Shown piece by piece: positions 17,613-26,397 of a stretch of 64,000 nt of DNA. Numbering within the stretch: the first letter of the stretch is position 1; each line of letters opens with the position of its first letter. The notes under the pieces were generated by a model. It made no database searches. It saw only the letters and a list, made by a program, of their open reading frames with translations, and was not told the origin of the DNA. The stretch spans positions 3,100,001 through 3,164,000 of the forward strand of contig OZ253469.1 of NCBI GenBank assembly GCA_965261535.1, given 5' to 3'. The position numbers were made by a program, and so were the translations under genes. The DNA is from VXNE01 sp965261535. Its GTDB lineage: Bacteria; Pseudomonadota; Gammaproteobacteria; Pseudomonadales; Azotimanducaceae.

Positions 17613-18056
17613 ATGAGCGTACCAGCCAGTGAAATAGCGAAAGTCCTGGGCGGAAGGCGTGTGCTCGGCCGTACTGTCAGCAATATGCGCGAACTCGATT
17701 CCATCGTCCGTGAAGGCATGCCAAAGAGCGCGTTGGACCGATTGCTCGTGTTTCTCACGGCGCCGAATCGCGGCAAGGATCTGTCCGTGCAGTTGCGCAA
17801 CAAAATTGTCCCGCGGGCGACCTACCAGCGTGTTGATCGATTCAATCAGCAGGTCGGTGAAACGACGGAACGCCTGGCGCGTCTTTACGCGCTAGCACTG
17901 TCGGTGTTCGAGGATGGCACTGCGGCAACGCGGTTTCTTATGAATCCGCATCCCGAACTCGACGATCGTACGCCGTTCGACGTCGCACTTACGGAGATTG
18001 GCGGTCGCGAGGTCGAAGAGGTCATAGAGCGAGGCCTGCATGGCCTCCCCGCGTAA
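17613..18056 (+). CDS. Antitoxin of the Xre/MbcA/ParS family (second copy type)
   Basis: A 147-residue protein with the MbcA/ParS layout: an N-terminal region with an HTH-like segment (LSVQLRNKIVPRATYQRV) and a C-terminal toxin-binding domain (LARLYALALSVFEDGTAA, then DVALTEIGGREVEEVIERGL). It is only distantly similar to the antitoxin at 9025 to 9483, so this is a separate pair rather than a recent duplicate. ATG 17613 is chosen as the first methionine; an in-frame TTG lies nine bases before it, and no strong ribosome site was seen. The last 17 bases overlap the RES gene downstream. Confidence 0.78.
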   Translation: MSVPASEIAKVLGGRRVLGRTVSNMRELDSIVREGMPKSALDRLLVFLTAPNRGKDLSVQLRNKIVPRATYQRVDRFNQQVGETTERLARLYALALSVFEDGTAATRFLMNPHPELDDRTPFDVALTEIGGREVEEVIERGLHGLPA

Positions 18057-18891
18057 GACTTATACCCGCGCCTACGGGATTGTCAGCCCCAAATATCCTT
18101 ACTTTGACGGGAGCGGTACCCATCGTTGGGGAAGTCGCTGGATCAGCCCCGGCCGATGGGTTGTACATGCGGCCGAAACCTACGCGCTCGCCGTACTCGA
18201 GAATCTCGTTCATTGGCAGACGAGCGCCCTACCCCCAAACCTGGTGTGCGTGGAAGTGAGAATTCCCAACGAACTCGAGCAGGAACAGCTCGACCCGAAG
18301 GATGCGCCGGCATTGTCAGAGACAGATTACACCGCAAGCCGCACCATTGGCGATGAATGGTATGATCGCGGCGAGACCGCAGTCCTGTGGGTCCCATCGA
18401 TCGTATCGCCTTACGAATCGAACATCCTGTTTAGTCAACGGCACCCTGATTTTTCCAAGATCGTTATTGGTGATCCGATACCATGCGGGCGCATCAGGCG
18501 TCGGCGTTCTCCCCTTTGGCGGCGAGCGCGGCGAGGACCTTGGGCGGCGACATCGGCAGTTCGCGCAAGCGCAGGCCGGTGGCGTCGTGAATGGCGTTGG
18601 CCACCGCGGCCATGGGCGGCACGATGGGCACCTCGCCAGCGCCGCGAACGCCGAGCGGGTGCGCGTCGTTCGGCACCTCGACAACGATGGTGTCGATCAT
18701 CGGCAGATCCGATGCGACGGGAACGCGATAGTCGAGGAAGCCCGGATTTTCCAGGTGGCCATCTTCGTCGTAGATGTATTCTTCGTTCAACGCCCAGCCG
18801 ATGCCTTGCGCGACCCCGCCCTGCATCTGTCCTTCGACGTAGCCCGGGTGAATCGCCCGCCCGGCATCCTGCACCGCGGTGTAGCGCGTAA
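18040..18891 (+). CDS. RES-domain toxin that has lost its normal C-terminus
   Basis: The first about 147 residues are a RES domain: TYTRAYGIVSPKYPYFDG, RWGSRWISPGRWVVHAAETY, ALAVLENLVHW, and the late block SNILFSQRHPDFSKI. The family normally ends a few residues after this block. Here, after about 18482, the frame enters the antisense strand of the molybdenum hydroxylase gene (its stop is at 18494) and continues for some 135 arginine-rich residues with no domain. The natural end has apparently been replaced by a rearrangement joining this locus to the hydroxylase gene. The product may be inactive or unstable. The antitoxin upstream is intact. Confidence 0.6.
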   Translation: MASPRKTYTRAYGIVSPKYPYFDGSGTHRWGSRWISPGRWVVHAAETYALAVLENLVHWQTSALPPNLVCVEVRIPNELEQEQLDPKDAPALSETDYTASRTIGDEWYDRGETAVLWVPSIVSPYESNILFSQRHPDFSKIVIGDPIPCGRIRRRRSPLWRRARRGPWAATSAVRASAGRWRREWRWPPRPWAARWAPRQRRERRAGARRSAPRQRWCRSSADPMRRERDSRGSPDFPGGHLRRRCILRSTPSRCLARPRPASVLRRSPGESPARHPAPRCSA

Positions 18892-20770
18892 CGTCCACGC
18901 GACCGGTTTCTTCATCGACCTCCACATCGCAGATGTGAGTTGCGAAGGCTGGCGCCGCACCTTGCGCGTTGAGCGAGACCTGCACTGCTATGGGGCCGCC
19001 GGTGAGCGCGGCTTTCGACGCCAGTTCGGCGAGCGAAAGCGGTTCGAACTCGCCCGCGTTGGATCCGGCGGGATGGGCATGGCCGTTTTTCCAGTCCACC
19101 GCGTCCACGTCGATGTCCCAGAGCATGGCGGCCCGTTCGCGCAGTTGCTCCACCATGCGTTTGGCGGCGCTCGAAACCGCCGCGCCGGCCGCGAAGGTCA
19201 CGCGGCTGCCGCCGGTGCTGGCGCTGTAGCCGATGGTGTTGGTGTCGCCGACCTGCGCGCTGATATTGCGGTAATGGATGCCCAAGGTCTCCGCGGCGAT
19301 GTTCACCATCGACGCGCGGGAACCGCCGATGTCCGGGTGGCCGGTGGTGATGGCGACGGTGCCGTCCTCGTTGACGTTGATCTGCGCGCTCGACTCGCCG
19401 CCGGCGTTCATCCAACCGCCGCAGGCGACGCCGCGTCCCTTGCGCCGTCCCTTCGGGGCCGAGTAGTGCGGATGCGACTGGGCGGCGCGAAGTGTTTCCT
19501 CGAAGCCGATGCGGCGGTACGTCGGCCCATAGGCCGCGCGCGTGCCTTCCCGGGCCGCATTCATGAGCCGCATTTCGATGGGATCGATGCCGAGTTCCGC
19601 GGCCAGCTCGTCGATGACAGATTCGACGCCAAACGCCGCGATGGGCGAGCCTGGAGCGCGATAGGCGTTGCACTTGGGTCGATTCTCCACGACGTCGTAG
19701 CCGACCACCTTGACGTTGTCGATCGCATACGCCGAGAACGCGCAATTCGACGCCCCGCGTATCGGCGAGCTGGGAAACGCGCCCGCCTGAAAGTGAAATG
19801 TCGCCTCGGCAGCGGTGATCCGGCCATCCCGGCGGGCGCCGATCCTGATCGTGTTCGACGAACCGGCGGTCGGGCCGGTGGCGCGAAATACTTCGTCCCG
19901 CGTCATCACCATCTTGACCGGCGCGCCGGCCTTGCGCGACAGGGTGTAGGCGAGGGGCTCCAGGTAGATGATGGTCTTGCCGCCGAAGCCGCCGCCGATT
20001 TCGGCGGGGATGGCGCGAATATCGGATAGCTTGGCGCCGGTCATTCTTGCCGTTACGTTGCGCACCATGAAGTGGCCCTGGCTCGAACTCCAGATCGTCG
20101 CGCGGCCGTCGGGCGAGACGTCGACCAGGCAGGCGTGCGGCTCTATGTAGCCCTGGTGGACGGGCTTGGTCTTGAACGGTCGCTCGATGATGATGTCCGC
20201 TTGCGCGAATCCGGCATCGACGTCGCCGAGTGTCAGCCCGGATCGACTTGCGATGTTGGACGGTGCGGACGGTTTGGGATCGACGCCGGCGGTGTACATG
20301 AAGTCGTGCAGGACCGGCGCGTCCGGTTTCATGGCGTCTTCGACATCGATCACCCAGGGCAGCAGCTCGTATTCGACGTCGATGAGGTCGAGCGCGGCCT
20401 CCGCGGCGCGGGCCGATGTCGCCGCCACCGCCGCCAGGGCATGGCCGGCGTACAGCACCTTGTCGCGCGCCATGACGTTGCGGCTGACGTAGCGCAGATC
20501 CTGCGGTCCGGCCGGCGCCGGGACATCGACCGGGAAGTCGACGAGGTCAGCTCCGGACATGACGGCCCTGACGCCATCGGCGGCGGCGGCACGCTCGAGG
20601 TTGATGGACTTGATGCGGGCGTGGGGATGCGGACTTCGGAGCACCTTGCCCCAGAGCATGCCGGGTTGCGCGAAATCCGCGCCGAAGTTTGCGCGTCCCG
20701 TTACCTTGTCTTCACCGTCGGGTCGGATCGTCCTTTTGCCGATCCATTTGTTGTCGGTTTCATCCGCCAC
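18494..20770 (-). CDS. Xanthine dehydrogenase/aldehyde oxidase family, molybdenum-binding large subunit
   Basis: A 758-residue molybdopterin-cytosine-dinucleotide binding subunit of the CoxL/XdhB type, which hydroxylates purines, aldehydes, CO or aromatic N-heterocycles. It begins with KWIGKRTIRPDGEDKVTGRA and has the a/b-hammerhead region, the cofactor loop GGGFGGKTIIYLEPLAY, the segment CNAYRAPGSPIAAFG, and the C-terminal GVRGAGEVPIVPP with the active-site glutamate. The CO-dehydrogenase-specific cysteine loop is not evident. The usual FAD and 2Fe-2S subunit genes are not adjacent on either side, so it is an orphan here. It overlaps the run-on RES gene antisense by about 400 bp. Confidence 0.9.
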   Translation of the reverse strand: MADETDNKWIGKRTIRPDGEDKVTGRANFGADFAQPGMLWGKVLRSPHPHARIKSINLERAAAADGVRAVMSGADLVDFPVDVPAPAGPQDLRYVSRNVMARDKVLYAGHALAAVAATSARAAEAALDLIDVEYELLPWVIDVEDAMKPDAPVLHDFMYTAGVDPKPSAPSNIASRSGLTLGDVDAGFAQADIIIERPFKTKPVHQGYIEPHACLVDVSPDGRATIWSSSQGHFMVRNVTARMTGAKLSDIRAIPAEIGGGFGGKTIIYLEPLAYTLSRKAGAPVKMVMTRDEVFRATGPTAGSSNTIRIGARRDGRITAAEATFHFQAGAFPSSPIRGASNCAFSAYAIDNVKVVGYDVVENRPKCNAYRAPGSPIAAFGVESVIDELAAELGIDPIEMRLMNAAREGTRAAYGPTYRRIGFEETLRAAQSHPHYSAPKGRRKGRGVACGGWMNAGGESSAQINVNEDGTVAITTGHPDIGGSRASMVNIAAETLGIHYRNISAQVGDTNTIGYSASTGGSRVTFAAGAAVSSAAKRMVEQLRERAAMLWDIDVDAVDWKNGHAHPAGSNAGEFEPLSLAELASKAALTGGPIAVQVSLNAQGAAPAFATHICDVEVDEETGRVDVTRYTAVQDAGRAIHPGYVEGQMQGGVAQGIGWALNEEYIYDEDGHLENPGFLDYRVPVASDLPMIDTIVVEVPNDAHPLGVRGAGEVPIVPPMAAVANAIHDATGLRLRELPMSPPKVLAALAAKGENADA

Positions 20771-20809
20771 GATACGCCTCTCCTATTTCCGGCTTTTCCC
20801 AATCGCACG

Positions 20810-22771
20810 CTAGTTTACGGCACCGTCAGCATCAACGCCGACGGTTGCTCCCGCCGTGGGGCCGTTCAACAGGTGCCGCTGCAGGAACAGCGCCGTCGCG
20901 GCCATCAGGTAGTCGCGGTTGGACTTCTTGCGGAAGCCGTGGCCTTCGTCGCGCGCGAGCACGTACCACACCGGCACGTCGCGGTCGCGCAGGGCGGCGA
21001 CGATCTGTCCGCTCTCGCTTGCCGGGACCCTGGGGTCATTCAGTCCCTGGGCGATCAGCATCGGTCGCGCGATGCGTTCGACCTGGTTCAAGGGGGAGAT
21101 GCCGTGCAGGAAGGCGCGCATGTCGGGGTCTCGCTCATCGCCGTATTCCGCCCGGCGCAGGTCCCGCCGGTAGCCCTGCGTATTTGTGAGGAACGTGACG
21201 AAATTGCTGATGCCGACACGTTCGACGCCGGCCCGGAGGCGATCGCCGAAATGCACCAGGGAGGCGAGCACCATGTAACCGCCATAGGACCCACCTGTGA
21301 CGGCGATGCGTCCCGCGTCGAGGTCGTCCCGGGAGGCGACCCAGTCCAGCAGCGCGCCGATGTCCCTTACGCTGTCCTCTCGCAGGTAGCCATTGTCGAG
21401 CTTCAGGTACGCCTTGCCGTAGCCGGCGGAACCGCGCACGTTCGGCGCGACAACTGCGATGCCCAGTACATTGACGAAGAACTGCGTCGAGTAGGAGAAC
21501 CGGGGTCGATACTGGCCTTCGGGACCGCCGTGGATATCTATCAGGACGGGGTGCGGGCCGTCGCCGGTTGGCAGGTAGACGAACGCGGGGATCGCGCGGC
21601 CGTCGAAAGTGGGATAGCGGATCAATTCCGGCTCCGCCATGTCCTCCTCGCGCAGGCCGCCGGGCTCGCTCCGGGTCCAGCGGGTAAGCGCGATGTCGGC
21701 AAAGTCGATGCTGTAGACGTCCGTGGGCGCCCAGGCCCGGTTTACCGCAAAGCCGAGTTGGCTGCCGTCAGGCGAGAACCTCAGGGAGTAGTAGATGCCG
21801 TTCGGCAACCCGGGCAGGGGAACTGGCGCCATGTCGGGCAACGCGAGAACCCGCAGCCGGCTGATGCCGTCTTCGTTGATCGTGAAGGCGAGGCGGTTGC
21901 CCCTGGTCGCGAACTGTTCGACGCCCCATCGCGAATCCTCGGCGACGACATCGATCGCGCCGTCGGCGAGCCGCATTCTGCGCAGGGCGACGGCTTCGGC
22001 GCGCATGTCCGTGGCGAAGAATACGTAGTCGCCGGTGTTGTCGTATTGAGCGTCGATGATCGCTGCGGGCGGCGCGTCGGACAACAGCCGCAATGCCGCT
22101 CCGGTTTCAAGCTCCACCTCGTACAGATAGGACTCGTTGATTGAGACGTACCGGATTGCGAGCAGGCGCTCTCCCTCCGGTGACCAGTCGGCAGCGTGCC
22201 AACCGGATCCCCCGGCCGCAAGGGCGACCGTGGTGTTGCCGGCGAGATCCTGAATGTGGATGTCCCAATCCGCGCCGTTGCGCTCCGTCGTCGTGTACGC
22301 GAACTGCTGGCCGTCTTTCGACCAGACGACGTTGGAATAGCGCGACTTCCCGTCCGTAAGCAGCACCGAGTCCCCGGTCGTGAGATCGAACCGGAAGAGC
22401 TGATAGAACTCCGAGCCGCCGATGTCCCTGGCGTAGACAAAGCCCTCAGGCGTCGGTTTCGGGCTGACGTGTGCGGCGGCTACGGGCTCGTCGAAGAACG
22501 TGAGTTGGCGGCGGGCCCCCAGAGGTGTCTCTACTCGATGGAGTTGCGTGGTATTGCCGAATCGCGTGCCGATGAGAATGCCGTCGCCGATCCAGCCGAG
22601 GAAGTTCGCCTGCCGAGTGTTTTGATAGGGCCGCAGATTCGAGAGTAGCTCCTCGGGAACGGGCGGCACGCCCTCAATTTCGAGCTGCCCCAGAACGACG
22701 CGCCGCGGCTGCTCACTCGCGGCTGCGCAGACGCACGCGAGTGCCGCAAAAAGTATCAGCGGACGGGTCAT
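20810..22771 (-). CDS. Exported S9 family prolyl-oligopeptidase-type peptidase
   Basis: A 653-residue serine peptidase with an N-terminal signal peptide (RPLILFAALACVCAAAS). The N-terminal half is a beta-propeller of TolB-like repeats (SPEGERLLAIRY, SKDGQQFAYTT, SPDGSQLGFAV). The C-terminal alpha/beta-hydrolase domain carries the triad S495 in GGSYGGYM, D579 in GLNDPRVP and H611 in DEGHGF. Such enzymes cleave short peptides, often after proline or as acylaminoacyl/dipeptidyl peptidases, here in the periplasm. ATG 22771 is chosen because the signal peptide begins there. The start lies four bases after the folA stop, so cotranscription with folA is likely. Confidence 0.9.
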   Translation of the reverse strand: MTRPLILFAALACVCAAASEQPRRVVLGQLEIEGVPPVPEELLSNLRPYQNTRQANFLGWIGDGILIGTRFGNTTQLHRVETPLGARRQLTFFDEPVAAAHVSPKPTPEGFVYARDIGGSEFYQLFRFDLTTGDSVLLTDGKSRYSNVVWSKDGQQFAYTTTERNGADWDIHIQDLAGNTTVALAAGGSGWHAADWSPEGERLLAIRYVSINESYLYEVELETGAALRLLSDAPPAAIIDAQYDNTGDYVFFATDMRAEAVALRRMRLADGAIDVVAEDSRWGVEQFATRGNRLAFTINEDGISRLRVLALPDMAPVPLPGLPNGIYYSLRFSPDGSQLGFAVNRAWAPTDVYSIDFADIALTRWTRSEPGGLREEDMAEPELIRYPTFDGRAIPAFVYLPTGDGPHPVLIDIHGGPEGQYRPRFSYSTQFFVNVLGIAVVAPNVRGSAGYGKAYLKLDNGYLREDSVRDIGALLDWVASRDDLDAGRIAVTGGSYGGYMVLASLVHFGDRLRAGVERVGISNFVTFLTNTQGYRRDLRRAEYGDERDPDMRAFLHGISPLNQVERIARPMLIAQGLNDPRVPASESGQIVAALRDRDVPVWYVLARDEGHGFRKKSNRDYLMAATALFLQRHLLNGPTAGATVGVDADGAVN

Positions 22772-22775
22772 GTGC

Positions 22776-23279
22776 CTAGCTCGCGCGATCCAGCACCCGA
22801 ATCGAGAATGGGAATGCGTGTTCCTCGTCGGCATCGAAATCCTCTTTTGCGACCAGCGTGAATTCTGAAGCGTTGTAAGGCGGGAAGAAGGTATCGCCAT
22901 CGACGTCCGCGTCGATCAGCGTCTCGTAGAGCCGGTCCGCGCGCGGCAATGCCAGGGCGTAGATGTCGGCGCCGCCAGTAACGAAACACTCATCCACCCC
23001 GTCGATGAAACATTGGCTCTCAGCCAGCTTCAATGCGGCGTCCAAATCCGAAACTATCTTGGCGGCATCGTGCGCGAATCCCGAACGGGTAAGGACGATG
23101 TTCGTGCGGCCGGCCAGGGGATGGCCCGCGGATTCGAACGTACGGCGACCCATGATGATCGGTCTTCCCATGGTGATGGATCTGAAGAAAGCGCTGTCCT
23201 TGGGCAACCGCCAGGGCAGCCGGTTGCCGCGGCCGATGACGCGGTTGCGGGACATCGCCCAGATCAGGGAAACCTTCAT
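22776..23279 (-). CDS. folA: Dihydrofolate reductase
   Basis: A 167-residue NADPH-dependent reductase that regenerates tetrahydrofolate, needed because thymidylate synthase oxidises it. Sequence hallmarks are SLIWAMSRNRVIGRGNRLPW, with the Trp/Pro segment at the substrate site, DSAFFRSITMGRPIIMGRRT, FESAGHPLAGRTNIVLT, and VTGGADIYALALPRADRLYET. It is the trimethoprim target; no resistance change can be judged by eye. It lies between lgt and the S9 peptidase on the same strand, in the rppH-ptsP-thyA-lgt-folA group. Confidence 0.95.
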   Translation of the reverse strand: MKVSLIWAMSRNRVIGRGNRLPWRLPKDSAFFRSITMGRPIIMGRRTFESAGHPLAGRTNIVLTRSGFAHDAAKIVSDLDAALKLAESQCFIDGVDECFVTGGADIYALALPRADRLYETLIDADVDGDTFFPPYNASEFTLVAKEDFDADEEHAFPFSIRVLDRAS

Positions 23280-23307
23280 GGCGAGCGGGTGGCGCAGAAG
23301 GCCCGCG

Positions 23308-24117
23308 TCATCGGTTCGCCCATCGCGGATTCATGAGAAAGATGCCAAAGGCCACGACGGGCAGCGAAAGGATCTGGCCCATCGAGAGCGTGTCGAAGAT
23401 GAGCAGGCCCAGATGGGAATCGGGTTCCCGGAAGAACTCCGTCGCAAACCGCAGACATCCGCCAGCGATGAGGAAGATGCCGGCGACGGAACCGGTCGGA
23501 CGCGCCCGCCGGGAGTAGAGCCAGACGATGACGAACAGTACCAGGCCCTCCGCGCACGCCTGGTAAAGGCTTGACATGTGCCGCGCCACCGTTTCGTACT
23601 CGCCGAAGCAGGTCGCCGTCAGTTCGCGCACGGCCGTGCAGGGGAAGTGGATGCCAAGGGCCGATTCCGCAACGCGGCCGGGCAACTCCGTATTGATGAA
23701 GTTCCCTAGCCTGCCGAAACCGAGTCCGAGGGGTACCAGCGGCGCGACGAAATCCGCCACCTCGAGAAACGAGCGTCCCTTGACTCGCGCCTGCAGCCAC
23801 ATCGCGCCGATCGCGCCAAGAAGCCCGCCGTGAAAGGACATGCCGCCTTCCCATATGCGGAACAACCAGAGCGGATCCTGGACCAGCCGATCAAAACCGT
23901 AGACAAATACGAATCCGATGCGGCCCCCCAACACCACACCGGCGACGCCGTAGAAAACGAGATCGGAGACATCTGCGCTGGTGAATCCGCGATCCCCGGC
24001 CCGCGTCTTGCCGAGCAGGTAGAAGGCAACGAAGGCGAGGAGGTACATGAGACCGTACCAGCGGAGCGCGAACGGCCCGAGCTCCACGACGATCGGGTCA
24101 ATGGCTGGATAGTGCAT
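23308..24117 (-). CDS. lgt: Prolipoprotein diacylglyceryl transferase
   Basis: A 269-residue inner-membrane enzyme that attaches diacylglycerol to the lipobox cysteine of prolipoproteins, the first step of lipoprotein maturation. Multiple hydrophobic segments are visible, together with the Lgt signature GRLGNFINTELPGRVA and the early ALRWYGLMYLLAF and GGMSFHGGLLGAIGAM blocks. Length is normal. ATG 24117 starts just before MHYPAIDPIVVELGPF, which is conserved in the family. The two lipoprotein-type imelysins and the di-haem protein further right would be its substrates. It diverges from the NRDE gene, with 41 bp between the starts. Confidence 0.96.
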   Translation of the reverse strand: MHYPAIDPIVVELGPFALRWYGLMYLLAFVAFYLLGKTRAGDRGFTSADVSDLVFYGVAGVVLGGRIGFVFVYGFDRLVQDPLWLFRIWEGGMSFHGGLLGAIGAMWLQARVKGRSFLEVADFVAPLVPLGLGFGRLGNFINTELPGRVAESALGIHFPCTAVRELTATCFGEYETVARHMSSLYQACAEGLVLFVIVWLYSRRARPTGSVAGIFLIAGGCLRFATEFFREPDSHLGLLIFDTLSMGQILSLPVVAFGIFLMNPRWANR

Positions 24118-24158
24118 GCTAGACTTGCGCGCCTTATTCCCAATCTGCCGCTTCGACA

Positions 24159-24962
24159 GTGTGCCTTATACTATTCGCGTATCGAACGATTCCGTCTCGC
24201 CCGCTGGTGGTGGCCGCGAACCGCGATGAATTCTACGCGAGGCCGTCCCGCGCGGCACGATACTGGGATGATTCGCCGCATGTTTTCGGCGGACGCGACG
24301 TCGTCGCGGGCGGCACGTGGCTCGCGGTATCGACCGCCGGGCGCTTCGCCGCCGTCACCAACTACACCGATTTCATCCGCGAGGAGGTGCCGCCGGCATC
24401 CCGAGGCGATCTCACTCGGCGTTTCCTTGAAGAGGGCGCCGGGGCGAGGGACTACGCCGCCGGGATCGACGGCGCCCGCTACCAGGGCTTCAACTTGATT
24501 GCATTCGATGGCGTCGATCTCGTCTATGCGTGCAACCGCACTGGCGAAACACGGGTGCTGGAACCCGGCGTCTATGGGATCAGCAACACGCACCTGGACG
24601 ATGTGTGGCCAAAGTCCGCGCGCGGCGTCGCCGCGTTGACGGCCATCGCGGCAGTCGCGGGGATAGACGATGTGCTCAAGGTGCTTCGGGACGAATCCGC
24701 CGACTATGTCGCCCATGGCCACGAATCGGAGAGCGCGCGACGCCTAACGCCAGCGTTTCTACGGGGCAAGGAATATGGCACACGCGCCAGTACGGCGGTG
24801 ATATTGGACGGCGCGCGTATCGAGTTCGCCGAACAGCAATACGGCCCCATGGGCGAGCCCGGTGCCCGCGTTACCGAGAGGATCGGCGTTCGCCGGTCCG
24901 GAACGGGTAGCAATATCGCGATGCATGGGTCGGCCGTGGGCGATCCGAAAGCAGCGCCATAG
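24159..24962 (+). CDS. NRDE (TANGO2-like) family protein
   Basis: A 267-residue protein of the transport-and-Golgi-organisation-2 family, named for the NRDE motif, seen here as VVAANRDEFYARPSR near residue 20. An N-terminal cysteine directly follows the initiator methionine (MCLILFAY), which fits an N-terminal nucleophile fold. FGGRDVVAGGTWLAVS, FAAVTNYTD and a conserved YGISNTHLD segment also match. The function in bacteria is not established; links to haem trafficking and amine hydrolysis have been proposed for relatives. It lies between thyA and lgt on the opposite strand, converging with thyA across 14 bp. Confidence 0.85.
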   Translation: MCLILFAYRTIPSRPLVVAANRDEFYARPSRAARYWDDSPHVFGGRDVVAGGTWLAVSTAGRFAAVTNYTDFIREEVPPASRGDLTRRFLEEGAGARDYAAGIDGARYQGFNLIAFDGVDLVYACNRTGETRVLEPGVYGISNTHLDDVWPKSARGVAALTAIAAVAGIDDVLKVLRDESADYVAHGHESESARRLTPAFLRGKEYGTRASTAVILDGARIEFAEQQYGPMGEPGARVTERIGVRRSGTGSNIAMHGSAVGDPKAAP

Positions 24963-24976
24963 GCAGACTGCGGATC

Positions 24977-25804
24977 TCAGACCGCCATCTCGGCCCTGAT
25001 CGCCGGGTGACACTGATAGTCGACGAGGAGAAAGTCCTCGAATCGGAAGTCGTCGATCTCATGTTGTCCGCGGTCATCGATCTCAAGCCGCGGTAAGGGG
25101 TAGGGATCTCGCGCGAGTTGGCGCCGGACGGCGTCGATATGGTTCAGGTAGACGTGGGCGTCGCCGAGCGTGTGAATGAAATCGGCGGGCTCGAGGTCCG
25201 TAATTCGCGCCACCATGTGTAGCAGGAGGGCATAGGACGCGATGTTGAGCGGCACGCCGAGAAAAAGGTCCGCCGAGCGCTGGTACATGTGAAGCGACAG
25301 CTTGCGGCCCGCCACGTAGAATTGAAAGAAGCTATGGCACGGCGGCAGCGCCACGTCCTGCGCGCGGACCTCGGACGCGTTCCAGGCATTGACGATGATG
25401 CGGCGCGAACCGGGATCGCTGCGGATCAGATCGATGGCGTCCTGCAATTGATCGACGGTGCCGGCCCAGCGGCGCCACTGCGCTCCGTAGATCCGGCCCA
25501 TCGACCCGTCGTTGGCGGAAACGCCGAGGCGTTCCAGGTAGTCGCCATAGTTGCCGTCCCAGAGCCTGTTGTGGGGGTAGATCGCCTTCAGGTCGTTGAT
25601 GTTGTCCGAGCCGGACACGAACCAGAGTAGTTCCGACGCCATGGACTTCCAGACGAGCCGCTTGGTCGTCACCGCCGGAAAGCCATCGGCCATCGCGTAG
25701 CGCGTCTGATAGCCGAACCGGGAAAGCGTGCCGACGCCCGTGCGATCCTCGCGACGCTCGCCGCGTTCGAGCACGTCCCGGAGAATGTCGAGGTAGGCGC
25801 GCAT
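24977..25804 (-). CDS. thyA: Thymidylate synthase
   Basis: A 275-residue enzyme that methylates dUMP to dTMP using methylenetetrahydrofolate. The catalytic cysteine is C156 in VALPPCHSFFQFYV. The phosphate-binding RTGVGTLSRFGYQ, the SELLWFVSGSDN segment, DPGSRRIIVNAWN and the C-terminal VDYQCHPAIRAEMAV end are all present. The frame is open upstream to 26014, but the family N-terminus (MRAYLDILRDVLERG) starts at ATG 25804. It works with folA, 1.7 kb downstream in the same group. The region between its start and the AbrB gene holds a vapC stub and a set of short GTCGGGA repeats. Confidence 0.96.
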   Translation of the reverse strand: MRAYLDILRDVLERGERREDRTGVGTLSRFGYQTRYAMADGFPAVTTKRLVWKSMASELLWFVSGSDNINDLKAIYPHNRLWDGNYGDYLERLGVSANDGSMGRIYGAQWRRWAGTVDQLQDAIDLIRSDPGSRRIIVNAWNASEVRAQDVALPPCHSFFQFYVAGRKLSLHMYQRSADLFLGVPLNIASYALLLHMVARITDLEPADFIHTLGDAHVYLNHIDAVRRQLARDPYPLPRLEIDDRGQHEIDDFRFEDFLLVDYQCHPAIRAEMAV

Positions 25805-25955
25805 CGCGGTCAGACTATCGTCCGCCCGCGCGATTCGCAATCGGGGATACGGTAGGTCAGTTCGCCGTCTCGAACAGGTAGTCGAACTTCCGCGAAGCCA
25901 CCGTCCCCTCCACTTTAATGGCAGGTAAGTATCCCGGCATATTGGTCTAATCTTT

Positions 25956-26023
25956 GTCGGGACTTTTTTGGGTTCTGTGTATAGGCACGAAATCCCGACG
26001 AAATGTCGGGACAATTGTCGGGA
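25956..26023. repeat. Cluster of four GTCGGGA heptamers
   Basis: GTCGGGA occurs at 25956, 26005 and 26017, and its complement TCCCGAC at 25993, all within 68 bp. The copies at 25993 and 26005 face each other and could form a seven-base-pair hairpin with the loop GAAAT. It lies between thyA and the AbrB/vapC remnant. It may be an operator, a terminator stem, or debris of a small element; the T-run after the first copy is not preceded by a full stem. Confidence 0.4.
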
Positions 26024-26099
26024 TTCGTGATCGCCTTGGCGGAACCGCGCCTTCCGTTGACGGGAACGGCGACGACCGCGTCCGCCCCCTACGCTGTCG

Positions 26100-26150
26100 G
26101 TTAGACTCTACTATCAACCGGGCTAGAACCCTGGCGTCAGCGGCGCGCAT
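26100..26150 (-). pseudogene. vapC stub: first codons of a PIN-domain toxin
   Basis: Directly overlapping the end of the AbrB-type gene by 14 bp is an ATG at 26150 followed by RAADARVLARLIVESN. This resembles the first strand of a PIN-domain VapC (normally a pattern like AxDTNVLVRLIV, with the first catalytic aspartate). After about 17 residues the similarity ends, and the frame continues as arginine-rich noise. The usual three further acidic residues are absent. The overlap and position are those of a vapBC pair, so the toxin has most likely been deleted, leaving its first codons. Confidence 0.45.
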
Positions 26151-26397
26151 GCTTCTGCCGCAGGTGCGCCGAGATTCCTTCATCCATCTCGTCGACGTCG
26201 TGCGGATGGGGAGACACCGAAAACACCGCGTCGTGGATGTCTTGCGAGGAGTACGTCGAGGCTCGCCTAACGATCACGTCGCCCCCCTCCTCGCACCACT
26301 CGACCTTCGACCCCGGCGCCAGCCCCAGCTTTTGCCGAATGCGTGCCGGGATCGAGACTTGTCCCTGCGACGTGATCCTGGATTCAATCCGTGCCAT
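26137..26397 (-). CDS. AbrB/MazE/SpoVT-type antitoxin or regulator
   Basis: An 86-residue swapped-hairpin AbrB-family DNA-binding protein. The core is SRITSQGQVSIPARIRQKLG then LAPGSKVEWCEEGGDVIVRR, the standard beta-hairpin dimer motif. An acidic, histidine-rich tail (HPHDVDEMDEGI) would be the toxin-binding part. Such proteins usually pair with VapC or MazF. ATG 26397 sits 60 bp from the ptsP stop on the same strand. Its toxin partner survives only as a stub, so it may now act as a lone repressor. Its insertion separates ptsP from thyA in an otherwise conserved group. Confidence 0.8.
   Translation of the reverse strand: MARIESRITSQGQVSIPARIRQKLGLAPGSKVEWCEEGGDVIVRRASTYSSQDIHDAVFSVSPHPHDVDEMDEGISAHLRQKHARR

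Noticed and set aside
18302..20029. Open frame of 575 codons opposite the molybdenum hydroxylase
   Set aside because: Shadow of a conserved gene with no domain, no ribosome site and biased composition.
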